A DNA stretch of 64,000 nucleotides from the NCBI RefSeq assembly GCF_001667945.1, contig NZ_LZJK01000039.1:62001-126000 (forward strand), in the 5' to 3' direction. The position numbers were made by a program, and so were the translations under genes. Source of the DNA: Mycolicibacter sinensis. GTDB taxonomy: Bacteria; Actinomycetota; Actinomycetes; Mycobacteriales; Mycobacteriaceae. The notes beneath the pieces are model-generated. The model saw nothing but the letters and a program-made list of their open reading frames with translations, ran no database searches and was not told the origin of the DNA. This document shows, piece by piece, positions 1 to 9,126 of this stretch (the stretch's first letter is position 1; every line of letters starts with the position of its first letter).

Positions 1-743
1 AGCGCTCCGGTGAGCAGATCACCTTCGACGACACCCAGACCCAGCCCCGCTCGGTGATCACCTCACCCGAATGGTCCGGCAGCGAGACCGGTGGCCGGCG
101 CTACTCGCCGTTCGTGGTCAACGTCGAGCGAAAGAAGCCCTGGCACACCCTCACCGGTCGGATGCATTTCTTTCTCGACCACGATTGGATCGCCGAATAC
201 GGAGAATGGCTGCCGGTCTACCGCCCACCGCTGAACTACCTGCGCCACTTCGGTGAGCAGGGCATGCGTGCCCAGGGCCGCCGCGAGATCACGGTGCGTT
301 ATCTCACGCCGCATTCGAAGTGGTCGATCCACTCCGAATACCAGGACAACCTGCACATGCTGCGGCTGTTCCGCGGCGGGCCGGTGATCTGGATGAGCCC
401 GCAGGATGCAGCGAAAATCGATGTGGCCGACAATGATTGGATTGAGGCGTTCAACCGCAACGGCGTGGTGGCCTGCCGGGCGGTGGTCACTCATCGGATG
501 CCGGAAGGCACCGTGTTCATGTACCACGCCATGGACCGGCACCTGATGACGCCGAAGACCGAGGTGTCGGACTACCACGGCGGCGGTGACAACTCGCTGA
601 CCCGGCTGGTGATCAAACCGACCCACATGATCGGCGGTTATGCGCAGCAGTCGTTCGGGTTCAACTATCACGGCCCGACCGGGAACCAGCGTGACGAGAT
701 CACCGTCATCCGCCGCCGCGCCCAGGAGGTGCAATACCAATGA
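1..743 (+). CDS. narG: Respiratory nitrate reductase alpha subunit, C-terminal part (5' end outside window)
   Basis: This is the C-terminal end of the molybdenum-containing catalytic subunit that reduces nitrate to nitrite on the cytoplasmic side of the membrane. The open frame runs in from the window edge (codons in phase with base 3) and about 247 residues are visible. They match the molybdopterin-dinucleotide-binding C-terminal domain of NarG: a WHTLTGRMHFFLDHD stretch, GPVIWMSPQDA, and a YHAMDRHL segment. Most of the protein, including the 4Fe-4S and Mo ligands, lies upstream. The TGA stop overlaps the ATG of narH (ATGA), so the nar genes are translationally coupled. The family is clear; the full length cannot be judged here. 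Confidence 0.95.
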   Translation, partial: RSGEQITFDDTQTQPRSVITSPEWSGSETGGRRYSPFVVNVERKKPWHTLTGRMHFFLDHDWIAEYGEWLPVYRPPLNYLRHFGEQGMRAQGRREITVRYLTPHSKWSIHSEYQDNLHMLRLFRGGPVIWMSPQDAAKIDVADNDWIEAFNRNGVVACRAVVTHRMPEGTVFMYHAMDRHLMTPKTEVSDYHGGGDNSLTRLVIKPTHMIGGYAQQSFGFNYHGPTGNQRDEITVIRRRAQEVQYQ

Positions 744-2386
744 GGGTGATGGCCAACGTGTCGATGGTGATGAACCTCGACAAGTGCATCGGTTGCCACA
801 CCTGCACGGTCACCTGCAAGCAGGTGTGGACCAACCGTCCCGGCACCGAGTACGTCTACTTCAACAACGTCGAGACCAAGCCGGGCATCGGCTACCCGAA
901 ACGCTATGAGGACCAGAACCAATGGCACGGCGGCTGGACGTTGGACCGCAAAGGCCGGCTGCAGCTTCGGGCCGGTGGCCGGCTGCGCAAGCTGTTGTCG
1001 ATCTTCTACAACCCGGACCTGCCGAGCATCGACGACTACGGCGACCCCTGGACCTATGACTATCAGACCGTCATCGACGCACCGCTGGGCACACCGAACC
1101 CCACAGCGCATTCCATCTCCGCGCTGACCGGCCGTGACATGAAAGTGAAGTGGGGCAGCAACTTCGACGATGATCTCGCCGGCGCTCCCGAGCTGGCTCC
1201 GGGCGACCCCGACCTCGCGGGCCTGGAAGAACAGGTGAAGATGGAGTTCGAAGAGGTCTTCATGTTCTACCTGCCGCGGATCTGCGAGCACTGCCTCAAC
1301 CCGTCATGTGTCGCCTCCTGTCCCTCCGGGGCGATGTACAAACGCGCCGAAGACGGCATCGTGCTGGTCGATCAGGACAGGTGCCGAGGCTGGCGGTTCT
1401 GTGTGTCAGGCTGCCCGTACAAGAAGGTCTACTTCAACCACCGCACCGGCAAGGCCGAGAAATGCACCTTCTGCTATCCCCGCATCGAACAAGCACTGCC
1501 CACCATCTGCTCGGAGACCTGCGTGGGCCGGCTGCGTTACCTCGGGTTGTTCCTCTACGACGCCGACAAGCTGCTCGACGCCGCGGCCGTCCCGGATGTG
1601 CAGGACCTCTACGAAGCCCAGCTCGGGGTGTTTCTGGACCCACACGATCCCGACGTGCAGGCCGCCGCCGAACGCGACGGTATCCCGCACGACTGGATCG
1701 AGGCAGCCAAACGCTCACCGTGCTACGAGCTGGCCGTACGCCACCGGGTGGCGCTGCCGTTGCACCCGGAATACCGTACGCTGCCGATGGTTTGGTACAT
1801 CCCGCCACTGTCACCGGTCGCCGACGTGGTGAGCGCCCAAGGCTACGACGTCGACAACCCGGACAAGGTGTTCGCCACCATCGACGCGCTGCGCATTCCG
1901 GTTGAATACCTGGCCAACCTGTTCACCGCGGGCGATGCCGACGTGGTGCGCACGGTGCTGCGAAAGCTCGCCGCGGTGCGGGCCATCCAGCGGGCAGGCC
2001 AGCTTGGTCTGTCCATCGACACCGACTTGCCGGCCAGCGTGAGGGCGACCGCTGACGATCTCGACGATCTGTACCGGCTGCTGGCGATCGCCAAATATGA
2101 AGAGCGCTACGTTATCCCGCCCGCGCACGCCGAGGAGGCGGGCCGGTTGATGGGCCAGCACGAGCAGTTGTTCTGCAGCCTGGACACCGACGGCGGCCCG
2201 GGCATGGGCGGTATGGGCCCGACCGGCCCGCACGGCATCGGGGCCTACCATCCGCCGCATTCCGATTCCGATTCCGCGGCGAACACCCCCAAACATGCCG
2301 GCCGCCCGGCGGGCCGGCTCAACCTGCTCAACTGGAATGGCCGGGACGCTGCACCCGGAATGTTCCCGGAACCGGGTTCGGCGTGA
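740..2386 (+). CDS. narH: Respiratory nitrate reductase beta subunit
   Basis: This is the electron-transfer subunit carrying three 4Fe-4S clusters and one 3Fe-4S cluster between NarI haems and NarG. It has 548 residues, the usual length. Cysteine groups are visible at the N-terminus (C16, C19, C22, C26), in CEHCLNPSCVASCPSGA, in CRGWRFCVSGCPYKK, where Trp replaces the Cys that would otherwise complete a fourth 4Fe-4S cluster, and in KCTFCYPRIEQALPTICSETC. The start at 740 overlaps the narG stop and matches the M. tuberculosis N-terminus (MxVMA...MVMNLDKCIGCHTC). The C-terminal tail is Gly/His/Pro-rich. It overlaps narJ by four bases (GTGA). Confidence 0.97.
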   Translation: MRVMANVSMVMNLDKCIGCHTCTVTCKQVWTNRPGTEYVYFNNVETKPGIGYPKRYEDQNQWHGGWTLDRKGRLQLRAGGRLRKLLSIFYNPDLPSIDDYGDPWTYDYQTVIDAPLGTPNPTAHSISALTGRDMKVKWGSNFDDDLAGAPELAPGDPDLAGLEEQVKMEFEEVFMFYLPRICEHCLNPSCVASCPSGAMYKRAEDGIVLVDQDRCRGWRFCVSGCPYKKVYFNHRTGKAEKCTFCYPRIEQALPTICSETCVGRLRYLGLFLYDADKLLDAAAVPDVQDLYEAQLGVFLDPHDPDVQAAAERDGIPHDWIEAAKRSPCYELAVRHRVALPLHPEYRTLPMVWYIPPLSPVADVVSAQGYDVDNPDKVFATIDALRIPVEYLANLFTAGDADVVRTVLRKLAAVRAIQRAGQLGLSIDTDLPASVRATADDLDDLYRLLAIAKYEERYVIPPAHAEEAGRLMGQHEQLFCSLDTDGGPGMGGMGPTGPHGIGAYHPPHSDSDSAANTPKHAGRPAGRLNLLNWNGRDAAPGMFPEPGSA

Positions 2387-3030
2387 ATACCGCGACCGCG
2401 AAACTGGCATCGGTGCTGCTGCAGTATCCGACCGAAGCGCTCTTCGACGGGCTGCCCGAACTGGAACGGTTCGCGGCGACCGCCGGTCCCAAGGCGGCCC
2501 GGGAGTCCTTCGGGACGTTCTTGAACTGGCTGGGCGCCACACCCGCAACCGACGTCGCCGCGCACTACGTTGCGACATTCGACCTGCGTCGACGGTGCGC
2601 GCTCTACCTGACCTACTACCGCTACGGCGACACCCGTAAGCGGGGTATGGCGATGGTGGTGTTCAAGGCTGCCTACCGCGACGCCGGCTTCGTGGTCTGC
2701 GATCACGACCTGCCCGACTTCCTGCCGATCGTCTTGGATTTCGCCGCGCTGTGCCCGAAGGGTGAGCGGCTGTTGGCGAACCATCGCAGTGACCTGGAGC
2801 TGTTGCGTCGCGCCCTGGTCAAAGCCGAGTCGCCCTACGCCGACGTCATCGCCGCGGTCACCGCCGCCTTGCCGAAACTCGGTAAGCGCGAGCTGGGGCG
2901 GGTTCAGGCGGCCTGGAAGGCAGGACCCCCAGCCGAAGAGGTGGGTTTGGAGCCGTTCGCTCCTCCGGATTACCTGTCTGGCTACGGAACCGGCTCCGAC
3001 GCCCTGGGAGGTGCGCAATGCCACAGATAA
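2383..3030 (+). CDS. narJ: Nitrate reductase molybdenum cofactor assembly chaperone
   Basis: NarJ is a cytoplasmic dedicated chaperone (TorD/DmsD family) that holds apo-NarGH until the molybdenum cofactor is inserted. It has 215 residues and starts with GTG inside the narH stop (GTGA overlap). The helical NarJ signature is visible: LTYYRYGDTRKRGMAM near residue 70-90 and the DHDLPDFLPIVLDFAA motif near residue 105-120, which is diagnostic of the family. It overlaps narI by 13 bases, so all four subunits are made from one coupled message. Confidence 0.95.
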   Translation: MNTATAKLASVLLQYPTEALFDGLPELERFAATAGPKAARESFGTFLNWLGATPATDVAAHYVATFDLRRRCALYLTYYRYGDTRKRGMAMVVFKAAYRDAGFVVCDHDLPDFLPIVLDFAALCPKGERLLANHRSDLELLRRALVKAESPYADVIAAVTAALPKLGKRELGRVQAAWKAGPPAEEVGLEPFAPPDYLSGYGTGSDALGGAQCHR

Positions 3031-3764
3031 CCCCCTGGCAGCTGATCTTGTGGGTGATCCTGCCGTATGTGGCGATCGCCGTCTTCATCGTCGGGCACAT
3101 CTGGCGCTGGCGCTATGACCAGTTCGGTTGGACGAGCCGCTCCACCCAGTTACAGGAGCGGCGGCTGCTCAAATGGGGTGCCCCGCTGTTCCACTACGCC
3201 ACTTTCGCCGCGATCGCCGGCCACGTCATGGGAATCCTGATTCCCAAGTCGTTCACCGATTGGCTCGGTATCCATGAGACCTGGTACCAAGATTTCTCGG
3301 CCATCGGCGGGTCGGCCGCGGCGATCGGAGTGCTGATCGGTGGCGGGGTGCTGTTGCTGCGGCGCACCGCGGTGCCGAGAGTGCGCGCCACCACCAGCGC
3401 GGTGGACTATCTGACGCTGATCCTGCTGGGCATCATCGTGCTGCTTGGCATCTATCTGACCTTGGGCATCCAGAACACCTCGCACTACGAATACCGCAAC
3501 ACGGTCGGTGTCTGGTTTCGTAGCCTGTTCGCCATGGACCCGAACGTCACGGCGATCGCGAGCGCGCCGCTGATGTATCAGGTGCACGCCATCGCGGCGT
3601 GGGCGATCTTCTTCGTCTGGCCGTTCAGCCGCCTGGTTCATGCCTGGAGCTATCCGCTGTGGTACCTGTGGCGGCCCTACATCGTGGTGCGTAGCCGGGT
3701 TGCGACCCGACCCAAGGAGCCGGGAACCGGCGGAAAGTGGCGGAAAATCGGTGTCCCGTATTGA
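3018..3764 (+). CDS. narI: Respiratory nitrate reductase gamma subunit (cytochrome b)
   Basis: NarI is the membrane anchor that oxidises quinol and passes electrons through two b haems to NarH. It has 248 residues with five hydrophobic segments, the expected topology. Family motifs include the GHIWRWRYDQFGWTSRS loop after helix 1, FHYATFAAIAGHVMGI with candidate haem-ligating histidines in helix 2, and VHAIAAWAIFFVWPFSRLVHAWSYP in helix 5, again with His residues. The N-terminus overlaps narJ. The 3' end overlaps the next gene's GTG start by 14 bases. Confidence 0.96.
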   Translation: MPQITPWQLILWVILPYVAIAVFIVGHIWRWRYDQFGWTSRSTQLQERRLLKWGAPLFHYATFAAIAGHVMGILIPKSFTDWLGIHETWYQDFSAIGGSAAAIGVLIGGGVLLLRRTAVPRVRATTSAVDYLTLILLGIIVLLGIYLTLGIQNTSHYEYRNTVGVWFRSLFAMDPNVTAIASAPLMYQVHAIAAWAIFFVWPFSRLVHAWSYPLWYLWRPYIVVRSRVATRPKEPGTGGKWRKIGVPY

Positions 3765-4821
3765 TACTCAACTGACCGTGGGAGGTGCTGGCGGCACCCG
3801 GGAGGCGGTTCGCACCCTCAACCCCGGCTACTTCGCGCTGGTGATGGCCAGTGGCATGGTGTCGATGGCGATGTACCACCAGCAGGCCTACCGGTTGTCG
3901 GTGCTGCTGCTGTGGGTGACCGTGCTGTCCTACCTGGTGCTGGTGACGGTGTCGGCGGTACGAATCATCGCCTTTCCCCACGCGTTCCGGGCCGACCTGT
4001 CCGATTCCGGCCGCGCCTTCGGGCTGTTCACGTTCGTCTCGGCCACCAACGTGCTAGGGGCCCGCCTCGTCATCGACGGGCATACGAGGGTGGCGGCCGG
4101 GCTGCTGATAGTCAGCTCGCTGGCGTGGCTGGTGCTCGGCTATCTCATTCCGTGGACCGCGGTGCTGGGCACCTCGGAGCGCCCGGTGGTGCGACGGGCC
4201 AACGGCACCTGGTTCATCTGGGTGGTGGCCAGCCAGTCCGTCGCGGTGCTGGCCGCGGTGCTCGAGGTCGACATCGACGGTCCGTGGCGCCAGAGTTTGG
4301 CGCTGCTCGCGGTGGTGTCCTGGTCGATCGGGGTGTTCCTCTACGGCGCCGCGGGGGTCTTCGTGGCGTTGCGGTTGCTGCTCTACCCACTGCTGCCCGA
4401 GGAACTCATTCCGCAGTACTGGGTGGGGATGGGCGCCAGCGCGATCACCGTGTTGGCCGGCGCCCGGATCGTCGAGATGGCCGAGGCTCCGATGGTCACC
4501 GCGACCCGTGGTCTGATCGCCGGAACGTCGGTGCTGTTCTGGGCGTTCGGCACCTGGCTGATCCCGCCGTTGATCGCCGCCGGGGTGTGGCGGCATGTGG
4601 TGCACCGGATCTCACTGCGCTATGAGGCGCCGTGGTGGAGCGTGATCTTCCCACTGGGCATGTACGGGGTGGGCAGCCACTACCTGGGGCAGGCCGACCA
4701 CCTGCCGATCGTCTACTACATCGGCTCGGTGCAGAGCTGGATCGCGCTGGCCGCATGGACGATCACGTTCGTCCTCATGCTGCATCACCTGGTGGTGACC
4801 CTCGGGCCCGGGGCGCGCTAG
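3751..4821 (+). CDS. TehA/SLAC1-type anion channel or dicarboxylate transporter family membrane protein
   Basis: This is a polytopic membrane protein of about 356 residues with around ten hydrophobic helices, resembling the voltage-dependent anion channel / TDT family (TehA, SLAC1, Mae1). Visible features are the N-terminal LNPGYFALVMASGMVS motif and repeated helical hairpins ending in the C-terminal LHHLVVTLG. The GTG at 3751 is preferred because it lies 14 bases inside narI, gives a normal N-terminus and continues the nar coupling. An upstream in-frame start at 3640 would lie deep in narI. Position in the nar operon, where other bacteria carry narK, suggests nitrate or nitrite movement, but this is inferred. 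Its stop overlaps the convergent 13E12 gene (CTAG). Confidence 0.82.
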   Translation: MSRIDTQLTVGGAGGTREAVRTLNPGYFALVMASGMVSMAMYHQQAYRLSVLLLWVTVLSYLVLVTVSAVRIIAFPHAFRADLSDSGRAFGLFTFVSATNVLGARLVIDGHTRVAAGLLIVSSLAWLVLGYLIPWTAVLGTSERPVVRRANGTWFIWVVASQSVAVLAAVLEVDIDGPWRQSLALLAVVSWSIGVFLYGAAGVFVALRLLLYPLLPEELIPQYWVGMGASAITVLAGARIVEMAEAPMVTATRGLIAGTSVLFWAFGTWLIPPLIAAGVWRHVVHRISLRYEAPWWSVIFPLGMYGVGSHYLGQADHLPIVYYIGSVQSWIALAAWTITFVLMLHHLVVTLGPGAR

Positions 4822-6287
4822 AAGGGTGGTGGATCGTTGCAGGCCGCGAGTGCGCGTCGGTGGGCCGCTTCGGCGGCTTCGGCGGCGAGGCGGGCCTCAG
4901 TCCGGTTGCGCTCGCACTGCCTGCGCGTTGCTCGATCCTGCGCCCGGGTGCGCTTGCGGGTCGGCATCATCAACCCGCGGTCGCCGACCGGTGACCATAC
5001 CGGCAGCTCCAGTTCCCCAGTGGGAATGGCCAGCTGGGGGAAGTACAGGGCGCCTCCGGGTTTGGTGACGTAAGTGTGCCCGGTCGGGGCGATCCAGGTG
5101 ACGGTTCCATCCGGCTCCTGCCGATCACGCCAGCCGTTCTCACCAGTCCAGAACGTCTTCAAAAGGTGGTGCGGACGGCACAGCAGTTTGAGGTTCGATG
5201 CGTGCGTCGGTCCGAGCGGATACGGCACCGTGTGGTCGATGTCGGCGCACTCTGCCGGGCGCCCGCAGCCGGGAAACCGGCATGTCACATCCCTACAGCG
5301 CACGAAGTCCGCCAGCGCCGTCGACGGACGATACCCCGGCTCCGGCGGCGCATCCTTCGGGTGACGAACCGTGCGCACCTTGGCCGACTTGGCGACCTCG
5401 CGCAGCGCCTCCGCCGATATGCCGCCGAACCCGGGGACGTAACCAGGTGCCTCGGAGCTCCCGTCGAGGGTGGCCTGTTCGGCCATGACGTGGATCATCA
5501 CCGCACCCACGGGCGCATCGCCGGTGGCGGCGGGGCACTCCGGCGAGCCGCATTCACACGCCATCGTGGCGGCGCCCGCGGTGAGCGCCCGCAAGGCGTC
5601 GGCCCGCCGCTCGCCTTTGGTGCGCGGATCGGCTTTGCACACGGTCGCGGCCAGTTCGCTGAGCCGCTGATCGAACGCCAACGCGTCGGGGGTGCGCACG
5701 TCGCCGAAGATCTCGGCCAAACCCGAATGCTGCGGCATCACACCGATGTGGCGAGATCGTTCGAAGGTGCGCGCTTCGCGCACCGCAGCTGGTTCGAGGA
5801 CCTGCACCCAGTAGTCGACGGCTTCGACGATGCGGCTGCGCGACCAGGTGCCCCACCGGGCGGCGTTGCGCTCCAACCACCGGTCCATCCGCGGGATGGC
5901 ATCCGGATCCATCATCAACTCGGTGCGATGCACCACCGCCGCGACCACCTGGTAGTCCACCAGACCTGCCGCAAACAGCGCCGCGAGCTTGGGCAGCCGC
6001 TCCGCGAGAGCCAGACCGATCCGCAACTGCCCCGCCGCACGCCCACGACTGATGCCCTGGGCCGCCGCCACCTCGGCGGCCACTGCTTCCCAACCATCGA
6101 TGGCCCAGATCTCGCGACGCGCGACCTCCTGTTCGGCCAACCGCCGGTGATATAACTCCGCCCCCGCGGCAAACACCCGCGCCAGGAACGCCGCCTGCAG
6201 ACGCGCCGCGGCCTGCATGGCATCGACCAAGCCCGCGTCATCACACTCGCGGATCCCCGCCAGCGACGGAAGCTTGATATCGAACAT
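4818..6287 (-). CDS. 13E12 repeat family protein, DUF222 plus HNH endonuclease domain
   Basis: This 489-residue protein belongs to the large mycobacterial 13E12 (REP13E12) family. The N-terminal two thirds is DUF222 (segments such as QGISRGRAAGQLRIGLAL and LVDYQVVAAVVHRT). The C-terminus holds an HNH nuclease motif: CRFPGCGRPAECADIDH, then NLKLLCRPHH. The frame is intact, with no sign of the decay common in this family. The ATG at 6287 sits inside a perfect LexA box, with a TATATT -10 box seven bases upstream, so the gene is predicted to be DNA-damage inducible and leaderless. The biological role of the family is not established; some copies serve as phage attachment targets. Confidence 0.9.
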   Translation of the reverse strand: MFDIKLPSLAGIRECDDAGLVDAMQAAARLQAAFLARVFAAGAELYHRRLAEQEVARREIWAIDGWEAVAAEVAAAQGISRGRAAGQLRIGLALAERLPKLAALFAAGLVDYQVVAAVVHRTELMMDPDAIPRMDRWLERNAARWGTWSRSRIVEAVDYWVQVLEPAAVREARTFERSRHIGVMPQHSGLAEIFGDVRTPDALAFDQRLSELAATVCKADPRTKGERRADALRALTAGAATMACECGSPECPAATGDAPVGAVMIHVMAEQATLDGSSEAPGYVPGFGGISAEALREVAKSAKVRTVRHPKDAPPEPGYRPSTALADFVRCRDVTCRFPGCGRPAECADIDHTVPYPLGPTHASNLKLLCRPHHLLKTFWTGENGWRDRQEPDGTVTWIAPTGHTYVTKPGGALYFPQLAIPTGELELPVWSPVGDRGLMMPTRKRTRAQDRATRRQCERNRTEARLAAEAAEAAHRRALAACNDPPPF

Positions 6288-6295
6288 ATGTTCGA
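6280..6295. promoter_or_regulatory. LexA (SOS) box overlapping the 13E12 start codon
   Basis: TCGAACATATGTTCGA is a perfect 16-base palindrome and an exact match to the mycobacterial SOS consensus TCGAAC-N4-GTTCGA. The start codon (6287-6285, minus strand) lies in its centre. LexA binding here would block transcription start and the beginning of the message together. Confidence 0.93.
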
Positions 6296-6300
6296 ATATA
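6295..6300 (-). promoter_or_regulatory. -10 box of the 13E12 gene
   Basis: On the minus strand TATATT fits TANNNT and is followed by seven bases (CGAACAT) and then the ATG. This predicts a leaderless transcript. It abuts the LexA box, sharing base 6295. Confidence 0.65.
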
Positions 6301-6332
6301 CACCGTTTTGCCGAGATATGCAGCGGGCTGCG

Positions 6333-7403
6333 CTACCCGAGCCGCATGCCGTCCACACTGAAGAAGTGCACGTGCTCAGGGTCGGGGCGCAACCGCAGGC
6401 GCTCACCGCGCCGCACGGAGTTGTCGCCCCCAACCCGGGCGGTAACGGGCCGGCGCGAGGTTGCCCCTGATTCGATGATTCCGCCGTACACGTAGGCGTC
6501 AGCGCCGAGTTCCTCGACCAGATCCACCTCGACGTCGAAACCGCCGTCACTGAGCACGAGATGCTCTGGCCGCACGCCGATCACCAGTTCAGCTGGGCTC
6601 GAGGCGATTTCGCGCGGCACCGTCACGGTATAGCCGCCCAACGTCACCGCTCCATCGATCACCGGCACGGTGAACAGGTTCATCGCCGGTGAGCCGATGA
6701 ACCCGGCGACGAACACGTTGGCCGGGGTGCGGTAGAGCTCGCGTGGCGGCGCACACTGTTGCAGCACCCCGTCGCGCAACACCGCCACCCGGTCGCCCAT
6801 CGTCATCGCCTCCACCTGGTCGTGGGTGACATAGACGGTGGTGATGCCCAACCGGCGTTGCAGTTCGGCGATTTGATTGCGGGTCTGCACCCGCAGCATG
6901 GCATCCAAATTCGACAGCGGCTCGTCCATCAAGAACACCTGCGGGCGACGCACGATCGCCCGGCCCATCGCCACCCGCTGACGCTCACCCCCGGACAGAT
7001 CCTTGGGCTTGCGACCCAGGTGCGCTTCCAAGCCCAGCAGCCGAGCGGTCTCGGTCACCCGGGTGCGGATCTCGGCTTTCGGCGTCTTGGCGACCTTGAG
7101 GGCGAAACCCAGGTTCTGCGCCACCGTCATGTGCGGGTATAGCGCATAGTTCTGGAACACCATGGCGATATCGCGGGCGCCGGGGTCGGTCGCGGTGACA
7201 TCAGTATTGCCGATGCAGATCCGGCCCGCATCAACCGGTTCCAAGCCGGCCAGCATCCGCAGCGTGGTCGTCTTGCCGCAGCCGGACGGCCCTACCAGCA
7301 CCATGAACTCGCCGTCCTCGACGGCCAGGTTCAAGGCGTCCAGCGCGGGGCGGTCGGCACCGGGATAGCGCCGGGTCACCGAATCGAACGTCACCGAAGC
7401 CAT
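6333..7403 (-). CDS. Sugar ABC transporter ATP-binding protein (UgpC/MalK type)
   Basis: This is the 356-residue ATPase energising the importer encoded by the three genes upstream. It has an intact Walker A (GPSGCGKTT), signature LSGGERQR, Walker B FLMDEPLSNLD, the VTHDQ switch, and a C-terminal TOBE-like regulatory region typical of MalK/UgpC proteins. The ATG at 7403 was chosen because it lies three bases after the permease stop and begins the conserved MASVTFDSVTRRY start; upstream in-frame codons belong to the permease gene. Length and order match Rv2038c of M. tuberculosis. The substrate is unproven and probably a carbohydrate. Confidence 0.92.
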   Translation of the reverse strand: MASVTFDSVTRRYPGADRPALDALNLAVEDGEFMVLVGPSGCGKTTTLRMLAGLEPVDAGRICIGNTDVTATDPGARDIAMVFQNYALYPHMTVAQNLGFALKVAKTPKAEIRTRVTETARLLGLEAHLGRKPKDLSGGERQRVAMGRAIVRRPQVFLMDEPLSNLDAMLRVQTRNQIAELQRRLGITTVYVTHDQVEAMTMGDRVAVLRDGVLQQCAPPRELYRTPANVFVAGFIGSPAMNLFTVPVIDGAVTLGGYTVTVPREIASSPAELVIGVRPEHLVLSDGGFDVEVDLVEELGADAYVYGGIIESGATSRRPVTARVGGDNSVRRGERLRLRPDPEHVHFFSVDGMRLG

Positions 7404-7405
7404 GG

Positions 7406-8245
7406 CTAGCGTCCACCGAATCCGGTGGCGGCGATGCCGCTGATGAAGGCGCGTTGGGCCACCGCGTAAATCAGGATCAGCGGCGCCAGCATCAGCATGG
7501 ACGCCGCCATCAGCACCGGCCACTCGGCGACGTACTCCCCCTGCATCCACACCAGTCCGAGGGTAAGGGTGGCGATGCTCTTGCGTTGGATCATCAACAG
7601 CGGCCACAAAAAATCGTTCCAGACGTTGATCCAAGTCAGTACCGCGAGCACCATCACCGCCGGTTTGGCGTGCGGCAACAGAATCCGCCAATAGACCTGC
7701 CACGGCGAGCATCCGTCCAGAATGGCCGCCTCCTCTAAGTCGATGGGTAGCGTCGCGAAGAACTGCCGCATCAGATAGGTGCCGAAGGCACTGCCGAACA
7801 GCCCCGGGATGATCATCGCCCACATGGTGTCGGTCCACCCGAACACCCGCATCAAGATGAACTGCGGAATCACGGTGACCGTCAACGGCACCATCAGCGT
7901 GGCCAGGTACAGCACGAACAGCGTGTCGCGTCCGGTGAACGGGAGCCGGGCAAACGCGTAGCCGGCCAGCGAGCAGAAGAACACCTGCCCTGCGGTCACA
8001 GCGCCGGCATAGAGAACGGTGTTGAACAACATCCGCCAGAACGGCATTCGGGCGAACACGTCGAGGTAGTTCGACCACTGGGGGTGCGCGGGTAACAGCA
8101 TCGGCTGGCTGATCTCGGCTTGGCGTTTCAGTGATCCCGACAGCGCCCACAGGATGGGGAACAGTGCGCATGCGGCGACGCCGGCCAGGCCGGCGTAGAC
8201 GCCGAGCAAGCGCGCGATACGGTACCGCGATGCTGGGCGTGTCAT
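7406..8245 (-). CDS. Sugar ABC transporter permease (MalG type)
   Basis: This is an inner-membrane permease of 279 residues with six hydrophobic helices. The cytoplasmic EAA loop that docks with the ATPase is visible as LEEAAILDGCSPWQVYWRILLP. The ATG at 8245 overlaps the stop of the other permease (ATGA). It pairs with the next gene upstream as a heterodimeric channel, corresponding to Rv2039c. Confidence 0.93.
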   Translation of the reverse strand: MTRPASRYRIARLLGVYAGLAGVAACALFPILWALSGSLKRQAEISQPMLLPAHPQWSNYLDVFARMPFWRMLFNTVLYAGAVTAGQVFFCSLAGYAFARLPFTGRDTLFVLYLATLMVPLTVTVIPQFILMRVFGWTDTMWAMIIPGLFGSAFGTYLMRQFFATLPIDLEEAAILDGCSPWQVYWRILLPHAKPAVMVLAVLTWINVWNDFLWPLLMIQRKSIATLTLGLVWMQGEYVAEWPVLMAASMLMLAPLILIYAVAQRAFISGIAATGFGGR

Positions 8246-9126
8246 TGGTCTACCGCGTTTCGCCGGGATAACCGCAGTTGGATGATCGTCAATGTCAGCA
8301 GCACCGCGAACATCACCCACGCTAGCGCCGACGCGTAACCGAAGTCCAAAAAGGCGAACGCCTGTTGAAACAGCATGATCGCCAACACGTAGGTGCCGGT
8401 CTCGGGGCCGCCGCTGCTTCCGGTGAGGACGTAAACCAGATCAAATGCCTGAAACGCGTTGATGACTGAGATCACCACCACAAACCACACGGCGCCGCGG
8501 ATCATCGGCACCGTGATGGACACGAAGCGCCGAAACTCGCCGGCGCCGTCGATGCGGGCCGCCTCGTACAGCGACTCCGGCACACCTTGCATGGCTGCCA
8601 ACAGAATGACCGTCGCGAACGGCACGCTCTTCCAGACGCTGACCAGACACAGCGACGCCATCGCCCAGTGCGGCTCGGTCAGCCACGGCACCGGCGCGAT
8701 GCCGAACCAGCCGAGCATGATGTTGAGCAACCCGCTGTCGGTGTTGAACACGAACTGCCACACCACCGCGATCACCACCGAGGACACCGCCAGCGGAAGG
8801 AAGGCGATCGCCCGGAACAGCCCGATGCCGGTGATCTTGCGGTTCAACAAGCCCGCCACCGCCAAACTGATCACCACCGTCGGGAGCACGGTGCCGACGG
8901 TGAACACCGCCGTGTTGCGGACGGCGATACCGAACAGCGGATCGTCGGTGAGTAGGTCGCGGAAGTTGACCGCGCCGACGAACTCCGGCGGGCTGAACAG
9001 GTCCCAGTGCTGGACGCTCATGTAGAGCGAAAACGCGAGCGGGAACGCCATGAACACCGCGACCGCCGCCAGGTTCGGGGCGATGAACCAGCGTCCCGCC
9101 CGTGCGCGCCTGCGTGTCGGGTTCAT
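8242..9126 (-). CDS. Sugar ABC transporter permease (MalF type)
   Basis: This 294-residue permease has six predicted helices and an EAA loop seen as LYEAARIDGAGEFRRFVSITVP. The ATG at 9126 overlaps the binding-protein stop (ATGA), so the four transporter genes are coupled. An Arg-rich N-terminus (MNPTRRRARAGR) precedes the first helix. It corresponds to Rv2040c by order and size. Confidence 0.93.
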   Translation of the reverse strand: MNPTRRRARAGRWFIAPNLAAVAVFMAFPLAFSLYMSVQHWDLFSPPEFVGAVNFRDLLTDDPLFGIAVRNTAVFTVGTVLPTVVISLAVAGLLNRKITGIGLFRAIAFLPLAVSSVVIAVVWQFVFNTDSGLLNIMLGWFGIAPVPWLTEPHWAMASLCLVSVWKSVPFATVILLAAMQGVPESLYEAARIDGAGEFRRFVSITVPMIRGAVWFVVVISVINAFQAFDLVYVLTGSSGGPETGTYVLAIMLFQQAFAFLDFGYASALAWVMFAVLLTLTIIQLRLSRRNAVDQ

